Virus record (IMG/VR): IMGVR_UViG_3300032157_000037 | Coordinates: 1-30,426 of that record | Source of the DNA: a virus | Length of the DNA stretch: 30,426 nt | Reading direction: 5' to 3' (one strand) | In this document: positions 15,875-23,524 of the stretch, piece after piece | Layout: each line of letters opens with the position of its first letter | Numbering within the stretch: the stretch's first letter is position 1 | The notes under the pieces: generated by a model | Databases searched by the model: none | The model's input: the letters and a program-made list of their open reading frames with translations, nothing else | What the model was told of the DNA's origin: nothing | Made by a program: the position numbers and the translations under genes

Positions 15875-16672
15875 CTATTTCAGTCCGTATTGTGAACGCT
15901 CAAATGCAATTATTTCGTCCCGATACTCATTGTATTTACCTTCCGCAATAATCTTAGCGATTTTCTGCAGGGTCAATGTGGTATCAGCGGGGCGAGTATC
16001 ACTAGCATTCACGCTAGGAGATGAGGCTGCTTTCGCTCTCTTTACTTTATCATAAGCCTCATTTTTCCCTTGTTGACGAGCATTCATAGCTTGAGTCTGA
16101 TTATCCTCGTTCTTAGCCATTGCGTACAATGTTTCAGGACGTTTCAGCAAGTTAGCGGCAAACTCTGGATCTGTCTTTTCGAACCGAGAATAAATCTCTC
16201 CCATTTTCGCATCATAGTTCTGCGCATCTGGGACACGGGTATAAAAATTAAGAATCCGAGACTCTGCGATAACCGCTGCTTGGTCATCATAGTCATTACT
16301 TTCCGCTGCTGCATCGGCTAAAGCTGATGTTTTGGCGGCGGTTGTAGCATCGTGCATACGCTTCTCAGAGTTATAAGCCATTTGATAAGCTTTTACCTCT
16401 TTCTCAGTCGCATCGCTCAGGTCTACACCCTTATTGCTCGCCCATTGGCTGAGTCCGTCGTCAACTTCTGCTGTCGACTGGCTCTCTTGTGAGTTGTCCT
16501 CCGCATCCTCTGATGCTTCAGGCTCTTGGTTTGGAGTGGTTGATGATGTCTCTTCTGAGGCACTCACATCACTTCGCAAACTTTCCGCCGATTGTTCGAT
16601 ACTGTTCTCAGCTTGTCCTTGAGGGGCTTGAGATTCTTCAGTACCCTTGTCGGTTGTGGTATCGTTTGACAT
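15875..16672 (-). CDS. Capsid scaffolding protein
   Basis: A 265-residue acidic protein, directly upstream of the capsid gene (45 bases between). Residues 1-75 are a low-complexity Ser/Glu/Gln/Thr tail. Residues about 90-200 are helical (SDATEKEVKAYQMAYNSEKR). The C-terminal end is a basic helix-turn-helix-like segment (LQKIAKIIAEGKYNEYRDEI), the usual coat-binding element. Order (portal, scaffold, capsid), acidity and helix content match phage scaffolds that direct procapsid assembly and leave before packaging. Confidence 0.82.
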   Translation of the reverse strand: MSNDTTTDKGTEESQAPQGQAENSIEQSAESLRSDVSASEETSSTTPNQEPEASEDAEDNSQESQSTAEVDDGLSQWASNKGVDLSDATEKEVKAYQMAYNSEKRMHDATTAAKTSALADAAAESNDYDDQAAVIAESRILNFYTRVPDAQNYDAKMGEIYSRFEKTDPEFAANLLKRPETLYAMAKNEDNQTQAMNARQQGKNEAYDKVKRAKAASSPSVNASDTRPADTTLTLQKIAKIIAEGKYNEYRDEIIAFERSQYGLK

Positions 16673-16699
16673 ACACTTCCCTTCTGGGTTAAATGAATA

Positions 16700-16748
16700 A
16701 TACTAGCACTCTAGCCATATTAAATCAAACAATGGTTATGTCTGTCAA
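16700..16748 (-). promoter_or_regulatory. Tandem promoters for scaffold and capsid
   Basis: Two overlapping minus-strand promoters. The first is TTGACA (16748-16743), 18 bases, TTTAAT (16724-16719) with a TGA extension. The second is TTGATT (16728-16723), 17 bases, TAGTAT (16705-16700) with a TGC extension, the same extended -10 as the moron promoter. They start a new unit about 20-40 bases ahead of the scaffold gene, fitting high capsid demand. Confidence 0.68.
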
Positions 16749-16800
16749 TAGTGGCTTTATTGGGGAGTGGAGTGCTACACTCCCCAATAAAGCCACTATT
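16747..16800. repeat. Perfect 23-bp inverted repeat with 8-base loop
   Basis: Arms 16747-16769 and 16778-16800 are exactly complementary, loop GAGTGCTA. It lies directly at the end of the gene stopping at 16796, sharing its stop codon, and its last two bases form the TT of the next -35 box. There is no U-run after it on either strand, so it is not a classical terminator. It could block read-through, protect the portal-side RNA 3' end or be an RNase III-type processing site. Confidence 0.85.
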
Positions 16801-17014
16801 TCTTAGGTTTAGACATACGCAGGATATAATCACGTATCTCGACAAGCCCCTCAAGGTTCGAAACAGCAAATGCCTTAGCTTCAGCTGTCTCGCCCTTTAT
16901 CGCCTTGAGAACATAAGACTTTTCCAGAACTTCAAACTGTTTGAGTAAATCTTTACCGCTCTCGGTTCTGAGGAAACTATTATATCCGCCCCTAAGCTTA
17001 TCTTTTTCAACCAT
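16796..17014 (-). CDS. Small head-block protein, 72 residues
   Basis: Encodes MVEKDKLRGGYNSFLRTESG and a helical remainder ending ILRMSKPKK. The start at 17014 was chosen because GAAGGAG lies 6 bases upstream; an in-frame ATG at 17032, overlapping the portal stop, would precede it. It has no recognised family. Placement between portal and scaffold suggests a minor head or assembly factor. Its stop codon lies inside the 23-bp inverted repeat. Confidence 0.68.
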   Translation of the reverse strand: MVEKDKLRGGYNSFLRTESGKDLLKQFEVLEKSYVLKAIKGETAEAKAFAVSNLEGLVEIRDYILRMSKPKK

Positions 17015-17031
17015 GCGCACTCCTTCTTTCA

Positions 17032-18852
17032 TTATACTGGCTCAACCACTTCTGGTCCCGTGGCAGCTTGCTCTTCTGCTAACATAGCAGCGATCTCGTC
17101 ATCAGACATGTTAGCGATCTGCTCTTGTGCTAACTCCTCATCATTAGGAACTATGCCCTCTTCCGGTAACATTGGCTGCTGAGCCTGGACCAACTTATCA
17201 AGTTCTGGACCATAGAGACCAAACTGTTTCTCTGCGGTGCGCTTGAATAACTCAACAGGATCAACAAACGGCATCTGGCTCGCGAGCTGGAAGAACATCA
17301 TCGCATTCTGCTTTTCTTCTTCAGCCACTGCTTGAGCTGTTGTATCAAGCATGACTCGTGGCTCGTAATCACCGAGATACTCACCAGGATTAAAGGTGTG
17401 GAACTCAGCCCCTTGGTCACCAATAGCTCGCACAGCAATCTCTTTGTCCACATAAATCTGGATAAGCTTGAACATGTTGTCAGCTACAACCTTCATACCT
17501 TCGCGCTCAAGATTTTTCAGCTTGATACTAAAGCGTGTACCGGCTTGGGCGAGTTGGGCTCTAATCTCGGTAGCTGTTGTACGTCCGCCAGAACCACGGC
17601 CCTGGATAATCTCGTCAGCAGCAGTAGCTCGTTGCATAGTATCAATGATGCGGTTCATCTCAAGGTCGGCATCGGACCCAATAGGCTGCATATTCAGCCA
17701 TTCGACCGCCCCTGGTGGCACAAAGAATTTCGCACCAGGAACGAGGTCAAATCCATCTCCCTCATCAGAGTAGGCTGGATCAATCATCATCACCTTATTG
17801 ACAATATAGGTGAGATTGTCGGTTTTCTGGCTTGAAGTATCGTTTAGTAGCTCTTGGCTCTGCAAGATAACTTCAACATCGCCCCGTCCGTAGAACAGAC
17901 CGCCGTCTATGTAGTTTCTAGCTGGAGCAAATGGTAAGAATGGTTCAATGGCTGGCAGGTCAACTGACACTGGGTTCCCAGCATCATCAAATGACTCGAT
18001 TGTCTGTTCTTTACGCTGGAATGGCGTCTCTTCTTCAAGAATAACAACAGATCGGTTAGCAACATATGCGATTTTCTCTTTATCGACATAATAGATAACT
18101 TCTACTTGCTCCTCTTTGGCATCTTTGACTAGAGTAGAGCCGTTAAGCATATCTTTTGTCTCTTTATCAGTTTCGTCACGATCATTACGCTTTGAACGCT
18201 TCACCATACCGAGATTCTTAAATCGAGGAACGAACTCCTCTTTTTCAGCATCCCAAGTCTTGTCCTCTTCAAGTTCTTTGAGAGTAGTCAAAAAACGGAA
18301 TCCCGCATAACGTACTTCTTCGTAGCTTTTAGCGAGCGGGTCAACAAAGTTATCAGATAGGGGAACAAACTGCGGCACAACACCTCGCTTCTCGTCCCAG
18401 AAAGTCCACAAGAAGCCAGTACCAAGCACCAGTTGATCCTGAATCCACTTAGACGCATGAGCCGGGAAGTTATTGGTATACCAGTAATGGGTCACCAGCG
18501 CGTTGAGAGCCTTAGTATCACGAGATTGGTCCTCGCGAGTCGGGAAATACTCAAATCGTTGCTCACCACCAAGGATGTTAGCTTTGATAGACTCGACAAT
18601 CGTGAAGGTTAGTGGGACATAGTTCTTGGCAACACCATGATACTGAGAATGATTGGTATGCTGGTTATTATAGGCTTTCCAACTATCTTCCCATGTTTTC
18701 TTATAATAATCATTAACATAATCACGAGACTGCTCATAGCGTTTTACGACCTTATCGAGACACGGGTCAGCATCCAGTGTTTTGGCCTTCTTTTTTGAAG
18801 GATTATCGTAAGTTGTATCTTCTACTTTTGCCGGTTCTACATCTTTAGCCAC
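17032..18852 (-). CDS. Portal protein
   Basis: A 606-residue protein of P22-like portal type. The N-terminal helix region (YEQSRDYVNDYYKKTWEDSW) and NYVPLTFTIVESIKANILGG are typical of the wing/clip start. DGGLFYGRGDVEVILQSQEL is the central portal signature with the preceding NYI. The C-terminal third is Glu/Gln-rich and helical (EEQAATGPEVVEP), as in barrel tails. It forms the 12-subunit vertex through which DNA enters and leaves. It overlaps the large terminase gene by 8 bases, in the standard order. Confidence 0.9.
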   Translation of the reverse strand: MAKDVEPAKVEDTTYDNPSKKKAKTLDADPCLDKVVKRYEQSRDYVNDYYKKTWEDSWKAYNNQHTNHSQYHGVAKNYVPLTFTIVESIKANILGGEQRFEYFPTREDQSRDTKALNALVTHYWYTNNFPAHASKWIQDQLVLGTGFLWTFWDEKRGVVPQFVPLSDNFVDPLAKSYEEVRYAGFRFLTTLKELEEDKTWDAEKEEFVPRFKNLGMVKRSKRNDRDETDKETKDMLNGSTLVKDAKEEQVEVIYYVDKEKIAYVANRSVVILEEETPFQRKEQTIESFDDAGNPVSVDLPAIEPFLPFAPARNYIDGGLFYGRGDVEVILQSQELLNDTSSQKTDNLTYIVNKVMMIDPAYSDEGDGFDLVPGAKFFVPPGAVEWLNMQPIGSDADLEMNRIIDTMQRATAADEIIQGRGSGGRTTATEIRAQLAQAGTRFSIKLKNLEREGMKVVADNMFKLIQIYVDKEIAVRAIGDQGAEFHTFNPGEYLGDYEPRVMLDTTAQAVAEEEKQNAMMFFQLASQMPFVDPVELFKRTAEKQFGLYGPELDKLVQAQQPMLPEEGIVPNDEELAQEQIANMSDDEIAAMLAEEQAATGPEVVEPV

Positions 18853-20515
18853 TTAAATACTCCCTATTCGCCTGCTTTGCCTTCAGATAAGGGGAAGGAT
18901 AAGCGGCTTTTCTCCTTCTACGATACACTATTTCGTCATTCCAATCAAATAATTGTAACGCTAAAGCTGTACTCATAACGCGGTCGTCATGTTTGCTAGC
19001 TTGAGCGTTGGTTCGACCCTTGTCGTCTACCACGTATGTGATACACTCGCGGACAAATTCTAAGTCCCTATCGTGGATACGATCCTTTACAATCGCCTCA
19101 GCCAAAGCGTCAATCATCAGCGGCTTTGTCTTGCGATCTGTCCGCCAGCCCAGTTTGCTCGTAAAGCTCTCGAACCGTTCGTCCTTGCCACGCTCCTGAC
19201 GATATAGCCGACTATAATTCATGTCCCTCAAACGCTGGATAGTCGTCAGACCATGGTTATTGCTCTCAACCCCGACAAGGGCTTTGTTGTAGTAATGCCC
19301 CAGCTCGAACAAAATCTCACCAAACTCTGACGGCTCCACATCACCAGCAGCATAGCGAGCGACAGTAGTGCACGTATCCTCGCACATGACCGTCGCAACC
19401 GAGTTGTCCTCTCCCGTGTCGGAGACGTCAGCTCCAATCACATAGCTAACACCAGGTTGCACCTCTTCCCATACCTTGAGAGGCGAGCCGAGTGTTGGCT
19501 TCAGCGTATACTCTGTTTGCATACCGTTAAGACGGATCCTGCCCTGTGGTGTTTTAGCTTCGACGACGTTGAATCGTCCCGGATCAACACATTGCCTCTC
19601 CATCTCAGCCAATTTGTAGGCGTCAAACCGAGCTCGTCCGGCAGCGAGGAATGCCTCCACCTCATTTATCGGGTATTGCTCGTGAAATAGGTCGATATCC
19701 TGGTTCAACTCAGCCAATTTCTGTCGTCGCCACTCTATCTGTGGATACGTCAGCCCATATTGAGCTTTGAGCTCCAATTCTTCCTCGCTCAGGTCCTTTT
19801 CTCTCAGTTTTGTCGGTCGAGCATAGTCCTCGTGCTCATGCCAACCAAAAAATAGCGGGGTAAAGCTGTTTTTGCCCGATTTCGACCCCTGCCACATATC
19901 ATAAAAGTAGTCACCGACGCCCTTAGCGGTCGACTCAAGGAAAATAGCCGTGCCGGCGCGCATCGGGACCGTTTGCATCAGTCCAGCCACCAGCTCACGC
20001 CCGTTACTCCACATCGCCACCTCCGACGCATGGAGCCAAAAGACAGTCTGACCGATACCACTGCCCGTATTCTCAGCGCTGGAGATGCTAATCTTGCTCT
20101 TTAGACCAGTCCCCTCGGGAGTATCGAATAGCAAGTCGTGTTTCGTGTTATATTTCGTCGCCGGCTTAAACTGATCTTCCGAGTAATCATAGTAGCGACG
20201 GAACATACCGTACAAATTTTCAGCCGACTCTTTATCGTGAGAGATAATCTTAGCGTTGACGTTCTTATGCGTTGCCGTCCACCAATAGACCAGTGCCTCG
20301 ATAATAGTAGAAACGCCCTCTTGTCGGGCTTTTAGGATAATGACACGGATTGGCTTGCCGTCTGCGAGAGACTGGATACAGTGTTTAACGATTTTCTTCT
20401 GGATTCTGTTCAGCTTAAATCTGACAATCTGCCCCTCTTTCGTCAAGATCTGTAAGTTCACCTCACAATACTTGAAAAAGTCTAGGACTGCTGCTTTAAT
20501 CTGTTCTTCTGTCAT
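18845..20515 (-). CDS. terL: Terminase large subunit
   Basis: A 556-residue packaging motor. The ATPase shows a Walker A variant LKARQEGVST (residues 61-70), a Walker B-like HASEVAMW with Glu at about 165, and a coupling-motif-like ESTAKGVG (194-201). The nuclease domain shows GADVSDTGED (Asp363), VGVESNNHG (Glu417) and KHDDRVMS (Asp510/511), the acidic cluster of RNase H-fold terminase nucleases. Length is normal. It pumps DNA into the head through the portal and cuts the concatemer. It overlaps the small-subunit candidate by 20 bases. Confidence 0.94.
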   Translation of the reverse strand: MTEEQIKAAVLDFFKYCEVNLQILTKEGQIVRFKLNRIQKKIVKHCIQSLADGKPIRVIILKARQEGVSTIIEALVYWWTATHKNVNAKIISHDKESAENLYGMFRRYYDYSEDQFKPATKYNTKHDLLFDTPEGTGLKSKISISSAENTGSGIGQTVFWLHASEVAMWSNGRELVAGLMQTVPMRAGTAIFLESTAKGVGDYFYDMWQGSKSGKNSFTPLFFGWHEHEDYARPTKLREKDLSEEELELKAQYGLTYPQIEWRRQKLAELNQDIDLFHEQYPINEVEAFLAAGRARFDAYKLAEMERQCVDPGRFNVVEAKTPQGRIRLNGMQTEYTLKPTLGSPLKVWEEVQPGVSYVIGADVSDTGEDNSVATVMCEDTCTTVARYAAGDVEPSEFGEILFELGHYYNKALVGVESNNHGLTTIQRLRDMNYSRLYRQERGKDERFESFTSKLGWRTDRKTKPLMIDALAEAIVKDRIHDRDLEFVRECITYVVDDKGRTNAQASKHDDRVMSTALALQLFDWNDEIVYRRRRKAAYPSPYLKAKQANREYLSG

Positions 20516-21047
20516 CCCCTGCCTCTAATTGGTGCACTATATTTTCTATAGTGATTATACCACCTACCTGAATCCGCTCAGTCACCTTACCATCTATCTG
20601 GTCAAGTAGCTCGTCCATTGCACCCTGCTTTGTCTTACTAAGCACAATCAGTGCCGCAGCGATAACACTCTTTACCTTCGGATCAGCCTGGTGCTTCGAA
20701 AACGGATCTTCAGTAATAGTCTTCACATAATCAAGTAACATCTGAGCTGTTCCCTTCTTCCGTCCAGCAATTTCAGCAATCATCATACGAATGGCAGTTG
20801 TCGGAGGCACGCGCTCCCGTACCTCAACCCCATTATCACCGACCGGAACAAACTCCATGACCCTGGCCTGCTTGCCGTCCACCCTGTCGATCACTCGACG
20901 GATGCTAGCAAGACTGGTCTTAGGATCTGAGATAGCCCACACCACTTCCAGTAGCGTGTCCTCATACTCGCTATGGTCATTCGAGCGGTACTGTTTAACA
21001 AACTGCGACCACTCCCATTCCACAATATCCTGTAGATTAAAGGCCAC
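20496..21047 (-). CDS. terS: Probable terminase small subunit
   Basis: A 183-residue protein directly upstream of and overlapping the large subunit. The N-terminal half is helical (MAFNLQDIVEWEWSQFVKQY), followed by a basic region (IAEIAGRKKGTAQMLLDY) that could contact DNA, and a C-terminal helical part (KSVIAAALIVLSKTKQGAMDELL). Small subunits are poorly conserved, so the call rests on size, composition and position. An alternative is an unrelated DNA-binding factor. Confidence 0.62.
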   Translation of the reverse strand: MAFNLQDIVEWEWSQFVKQYRSNDHSEYEDTLLEVVWAISDPKTSLASIRRVIDRVDGKQARVMEFVPVGDNGVEVRERVPPTTAIRMMIAEIAGRKKGTAQMLLDYVKTITEDPFSKHQADPKVKSVIAAALIVLSKTKQGAMDELLDQIDGKVTERIQVGGIITIENIVHQLEAGDDRRTD

Positions 21048-22413
21048 GGAATCGCCCCTGTTCTATAACTTCAATAGGAGTCACCTCCTCGGCCTCATAG
21101 TCTTTTCTCACATAGACCGTATCGAACATTGCCATAGGTTCATACTCCTCGTCATATCCATGTAACTTAAACACGTTTTTCCGACTATCCCCAACTGTGA
21201 TCTTATTTCGTTTAAACCCTTTATACTTAAACGCCTCAGATAAACTCATCTTACCTAATGCTACCAGTGAATTACGATCACACCACCAATTATACAGGGT
21301 CATAATGTGCGAGTAACTCTCGAACATCACGCCGCCTTGCTCTTTTATAAAGTACTCAGCAAACGATTCTGCAGTATTGACCACTGAGTCATACTCCATC
21401 TTGTCCTCAAGCGTCTTGGCTGAAAACCTATAGCCGTAATTCCACTCTTTCAGCTTCTTAGCCCACGTAGTCATGTTATACAAAAACCCATTCAAAAAAT
21501 CGTCCGTAAAGGTCCGGTCATAAAAGGTGCCGTCCAGCTCAAACTCATTCTCAAACTTAATAATCACTGTGCGTCGCCTCGCCCCCTGGCTCTTGTCCCC
21601 AAAAACCGGCATATTGTTGGTCGCGAAAATATGGTGCAAATTCCCGTCAATCATAATACCGTCCTGCGAGTGAAACTTATGCACCGGAAACGGCTGGTGT
21701 GTCCCGATCGCCTTGTACGTGCGACTGTCGTCAATCCGCCCCTCCGACGAGTCGTCCACGATGTTAGCCAAATTCCCGTTAAGGCGTGGCGCGTCCCGCT
21801 CGTCCTCGATGGCATGGAGTGTCACACTGGAAAGGTGTGCCCCAAAAAGTCTATGCAGCACCCCGTCAGTCTCCTCGAGCAGCCCACTCTTGCCGTTGCG
21901 TCCCCACCCCCTATACCAAATCACCCCAGTCGGCTTCTTGTCCATAATCACTGGCGCCAGGGTCTGCCATATGTCCTCTGCCACCCCATCGTGGTCGTTA
22001 GCCAGCTGCCGGATATAGGTAATGGAGGCCTCAGTGTGAGTCGGGTCCGGGTAGTGACGCGTCGCAAAGACGCAGTCCTCGTTGGCGATAGCCGTCGTGT
22101 AGTCACACAGGGCCATGTCCCAAACCGAGCCGTCACCCAGCGCCACAAAGCGTGCCAGATCGTCCCGGATAGGCGCCGTCGCCCGCACCATGTCCTCCAC
22201 CTCACGTAGTGCCGTCATATTCAGTCCCCCGTAAAGCTGGTAAGCCAGTCGCTGAAACACCTCGCGAGTCAGTGGCACATAGCTGCCGTCCACTTTCACC
22301 AGGTGCTGATTCTTAAACACAATGGTCGGATAGTTAATAACAAAACTCTCGGTCCGTTTCTCCTTTATCGACACCTTCTCGTCAACTTCTGCCTTCGTTT
22401 GCTTAGCCGGCAT
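21037..22413 (-). CDS. SF3 helicase (D5 / P4 primase-helicase C-terminal type)
   Basis: A 458-residue protein. The helicase core is clear: Walker A GWGRNGKS (169-176), Walker B LANIVDDSSEG (about 215-225) and motif C HHIFATNNMP (260-269) with the sensor Asn. The N-terminal 150 residues match the D5-N type region, but no primase catalytic domain is visible, so it is shorter than full primase-helicases. The C-terminal part (SLSEAFKYKGFKRNKITVGD) looks like the winged-helix end of such proteins. Likely unwinds the origin in phage replication. It is unusually placed at the head of the late, packaging operon. The gene appears more GC-rich than its neighbours. Confidence 0.9.
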   Translation of the reverse strand: MPAKQTKAEVDEKVSIKEKRTESFVINYPTIVFKNQHLVKVDGSYVPLTREVFQRLAYQLYGGLNMTALREVEDMVRATAPIRDDLARFVALGDGSVWDMALCDYTTAIANEDCVFATRHYPDPTHTEASITYIRQLANDHDGVAEDIWQTLAPVIMDKKPTGVIWYRGWGRNGKSGLLEETDGVLHRLFGAHLSSVTLHAIEDERDAPRLNGNLANIVDDSSEGRIDDSRTYKAIGTHQPFPVHKFHSQDGIMIDGNLHHIFATNNMPVFGDKSQGARRRTVIIKFENEFELDGTFYDRTFTDDFLNGFLYNMTTWAKKLKEWNYGYRFSAKTLEDKMEYDSVVNTAESFAEYFIKEQGGVMFESYSHIMTLYNWWCDRNSLVALGKMSLSEAFKYKGFKRNKITVGDSRKNVFKLHGYDEEYEPMAMFDTVYVRKDYEAEEVTPIEVIEQGRFRGL

Positions 22414-22621
22414 GAGCCACCTCTGGAGTAGTTAGGTAGTCAAACGCATCGGAAAACTCCTCCATAGTGACGATATCCCATAATTGTGTGTCATCGTCAC
22501 TATAAATCTTATTCCGTAAATAAAGCCTGTAATAATCGTGTTTATTCCAATTATCTGCCGTCACATCGTTTAAAATTTGAGCTATCTCATCGATGCAATC
22601 GGCGTCATATTTTATTATCAT
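22403..22621 (-). CDS. Acidic small protein, first gene of the late operon
   Basis: A 72-residue acidic protein, MIIKYDADCIDEIAQILNDV to TPEVAHAG, predicted helical, with a conspicuous Asp/Tyr content. No family was recognised. The only plausible ribosome site (GGGGG) lies in the 3' arm of the leader hairpin at 22626-22649, so translation and termination may be linked. It overlaps the helicase gene by 11 bases, suggesting translational coupling. Confidence 0.65.
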   Translation of the reverse strand: MIIKYDADCIDEIAQILNDVTADNWNKHDYYRLYLRNKIYSDDDTQLWDIVTMEEFSDAFDYLTTPEVAHAG

Positions 22622-22625
22622 AAGT

Positions 22626-22649
22626 AAAACCCCCGTCTTTCAACGAGGG
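22626..22649 (-). terminator. Attenuator-like hairpin in the late leader
   Basis: Minus-strand CCCUCGU (22649-22643) pairs with ACGGGGG (22636-22630), six Watson-Crick pairs plus one G-U, loop of six, followed by UUUU (22629-22626) and the ATG at 22621. It resembles an intrinsic terminator placed between the late promoter and the first late gene. Confidence 0.6.
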
Positions 22650-22650
22650 T

Positions 22651-22720
22651 GGCTCACTAACACCCCCATTGTAATCTATTTTATGTTGTTAGTCAAGGGC
22701 TTGTTAGTGAGCCGTTGACT
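22651..22720. repeat. Nested, mutually exclusive inverted repeats around the late promoter
   Basis: Pair A: GGCTCACTAACA (22651-22662) with TGTTAGTGAGCC (22702-22713), perfect 12 bp, 39 bases apart. Pair B: AGTCAAGGGCT (22691-22701) with AGCCGTTGACT (22710-22720), 10 of 11 paired, loop of eight. B shares its AGCC with A, so only one can form in a single strand. The A arms flank the promoter; B covers its -35 box. Operator or switch candidates. Confidence 0.7.
22668..22696 (-). promoter_or_regulatory. Late operon promoter
   Basis: Minus-strand -35 TTGACT (22696-22691), 17-base spacer, -10 TACAAT (22673-22668). The predicted start near 22661 gives a 40-base leader to the ATG at 22621. It is enclosed by the 12-bp inverted repeat and followed by the attenuator-like hairpin. 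Confidence 0.72.
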
Positions 22721-23004
22721 GATACCTAATATAGCACGGTGAATGTAACTACACAACGCTATATATAGCAAAATACTGCTTGTGTATACGCTATTTCTCA
22801 GCAGGGACTCCCATTTTTTTGAGTGGGACTTCTAGAGGGGACCCTAGTGATTCTCAGATTGGGGCATACCCCCCATGTATACTTCGATGTGTATGGCTAA
22901 GTGAATAAAAGAATGTAACTATCTTTTTATCTAATAATCATCCCTAAAATACCCACCCCCATGGGGGCCGTACCCCCCCCATTACCCTTAATAGATCAAC
23001 ACCA
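22721..23004. other. Non-coding spacer with three short palindromic elements
   Basis: No convincing gene is seen. It holds the 12-bp AT palindrome GCTATATATAGC (22758-22769), bracketed by ACACAA (22751-22756) and TTGTGT (22780-22785); short G/C-run hairpins such as GGGGCATACCCC; and the perfect 12-bp CCCCCATGGGGG (22956-22967), followed by a run of eight or nine C. The G/C runs could fold on either strand and may end transcription of the small minus-strand gene at 23005. Confidence 0.5.
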
Positions 23005-23187
23005 CTAATCAATCAACACTAACTTATAACCATACTTCTTTGCAATATGACGTGCTGTCGCCAACTGCGAAGCCTTCTGCCCCTTGTCTGTCTGTAGGTA
23101 GATCTTACGACGTTCCTTTAGTAGGTCCTTATTCTTTCTGTAATATGCTCGGCGATATTCTTGCTTGTGTTTATCATATATATTCAT
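23005..23187 (-). CDS. Small basic protein, regulator candidate
   Basis: A 60-residue very basic protein, MNIYDKHKQEYRRAYYRKNK to ARHIAKKYGYKLVLID. The start at 23187 is preferred to an upstream in-frame codon at 23223 because a TGC-TATAAT promoter box lies between them. The predicted transcript begins at or within a base or two of this ATG, so it would be leaderless, as is the lambda cI message from PRM. Tyr/Lys/Arg-rich helices suggest nucleic-acid binding; it also resembles the linker regions of small HNH-type proteins but lacks the HNH residues. Transcribed away from the early genes, it is a candidate regulator of the operator array. Confidence 0.55.
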   Translation of the reverse strand: MNIYDKHKQEYRRAYYRKNKDLLKERRKIYLQTDKGQKASQLATARHIAKKYGYKLVLID

Positions 23188-23193
23188 ATAAAT

Positions 23194-23223
23194 ATTATAG
23201 CACGCCTCTGAACAAGTAAGCAA
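23194..23223 (-). promoter_or_regulatory. Promoter of the small basic protein
   Basis: Minus-strand TATAAT (23199-23194) with a TGC extension (23202-23200) and a partial -35 TTGCTT (23223-23218), 18-base spacer. The ATG is 6 bases downstream of the -10 box. Confidence 0.65.
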
Positions 23224-23290
23224 TGACGGGCTGGATCATAGAAAGCATATTATACAATGATTTGGGGGTATTTGAATAGATATTTTTGGG

Positions 23291-23503
23291 TGTCTCGTTT
23301 TAGTAGCAAGTATTTTATATACTTTATGTATTTATGTAAACTTTAAAATAACTTAGAGTAAAACGAGACAGTGGGAAATAGGGGTCAAATGGGCAAAGTG
23401 TCTCAGAGTCATACCATATTTTCGCCTCTGTTAGTTTGACAATCACAGCCTATCATTAGATAATCAAAAGTGTCTCATTTTGAAAGTGAGACACTTTGAG
23501 ACA
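23291..23503. repeat. Six-copy TGTCTC repeat array (operators or iterons)
   Basis: TGTCTC occurs forward at 23291, 23399 and 23471 and reversed at 23365-23370, 23488-23493 and 23498-23503. The longer form AAAGTGTCTCA is at 23395-23405 and 23467-23477, and inverted at 23487-23497. The 23467/23487 pair is a perfect 11-bp inverted repeat with a 9-base centre. TGTCTCGTTTTA (23291-23302) and TAAAACGAGACA (23359-23370) form a perfect 12-bp pair around 56 bases of AT-rich DNA. No gene lies in 23224-23895. The array sits between divergent promoters, fitting repressor operators or a replication origin. Confidence 0.82.
23436..23464 (+). promoter_or_regulatory. Early promoter 1
   Basis: TTGACA (23436-23441), 17-base spacer, GATAAT (23459-23464), five of six in the -10. 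The predicted start near 23471 falls on the first base of a TGTCTC operator, so a bound protein would block initiation. Confidence 0.75.
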
Positions 23504-23524
23504 GCAGAATATTATATAATATAC

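Noticed and set aside
17332-17835. Plus-strand frame of 167 codons
   Set aside because: It is antisense to the portal gene, which has a coherent family pattern throughout.
21631-22209. Plus-strand frame of 192 codons
   Set aside because: It lies fully opposite the SF3 helicase, whose motifs are intact; no ribosome site or family pattern was seen.
23291-23503. CRISPR-like repeats
   Set aside because: The repeated unit is 6-11 bases in both orientations at uneven spacing, unlike CRISPR repeats of about 25-37 bases with equal spacers.
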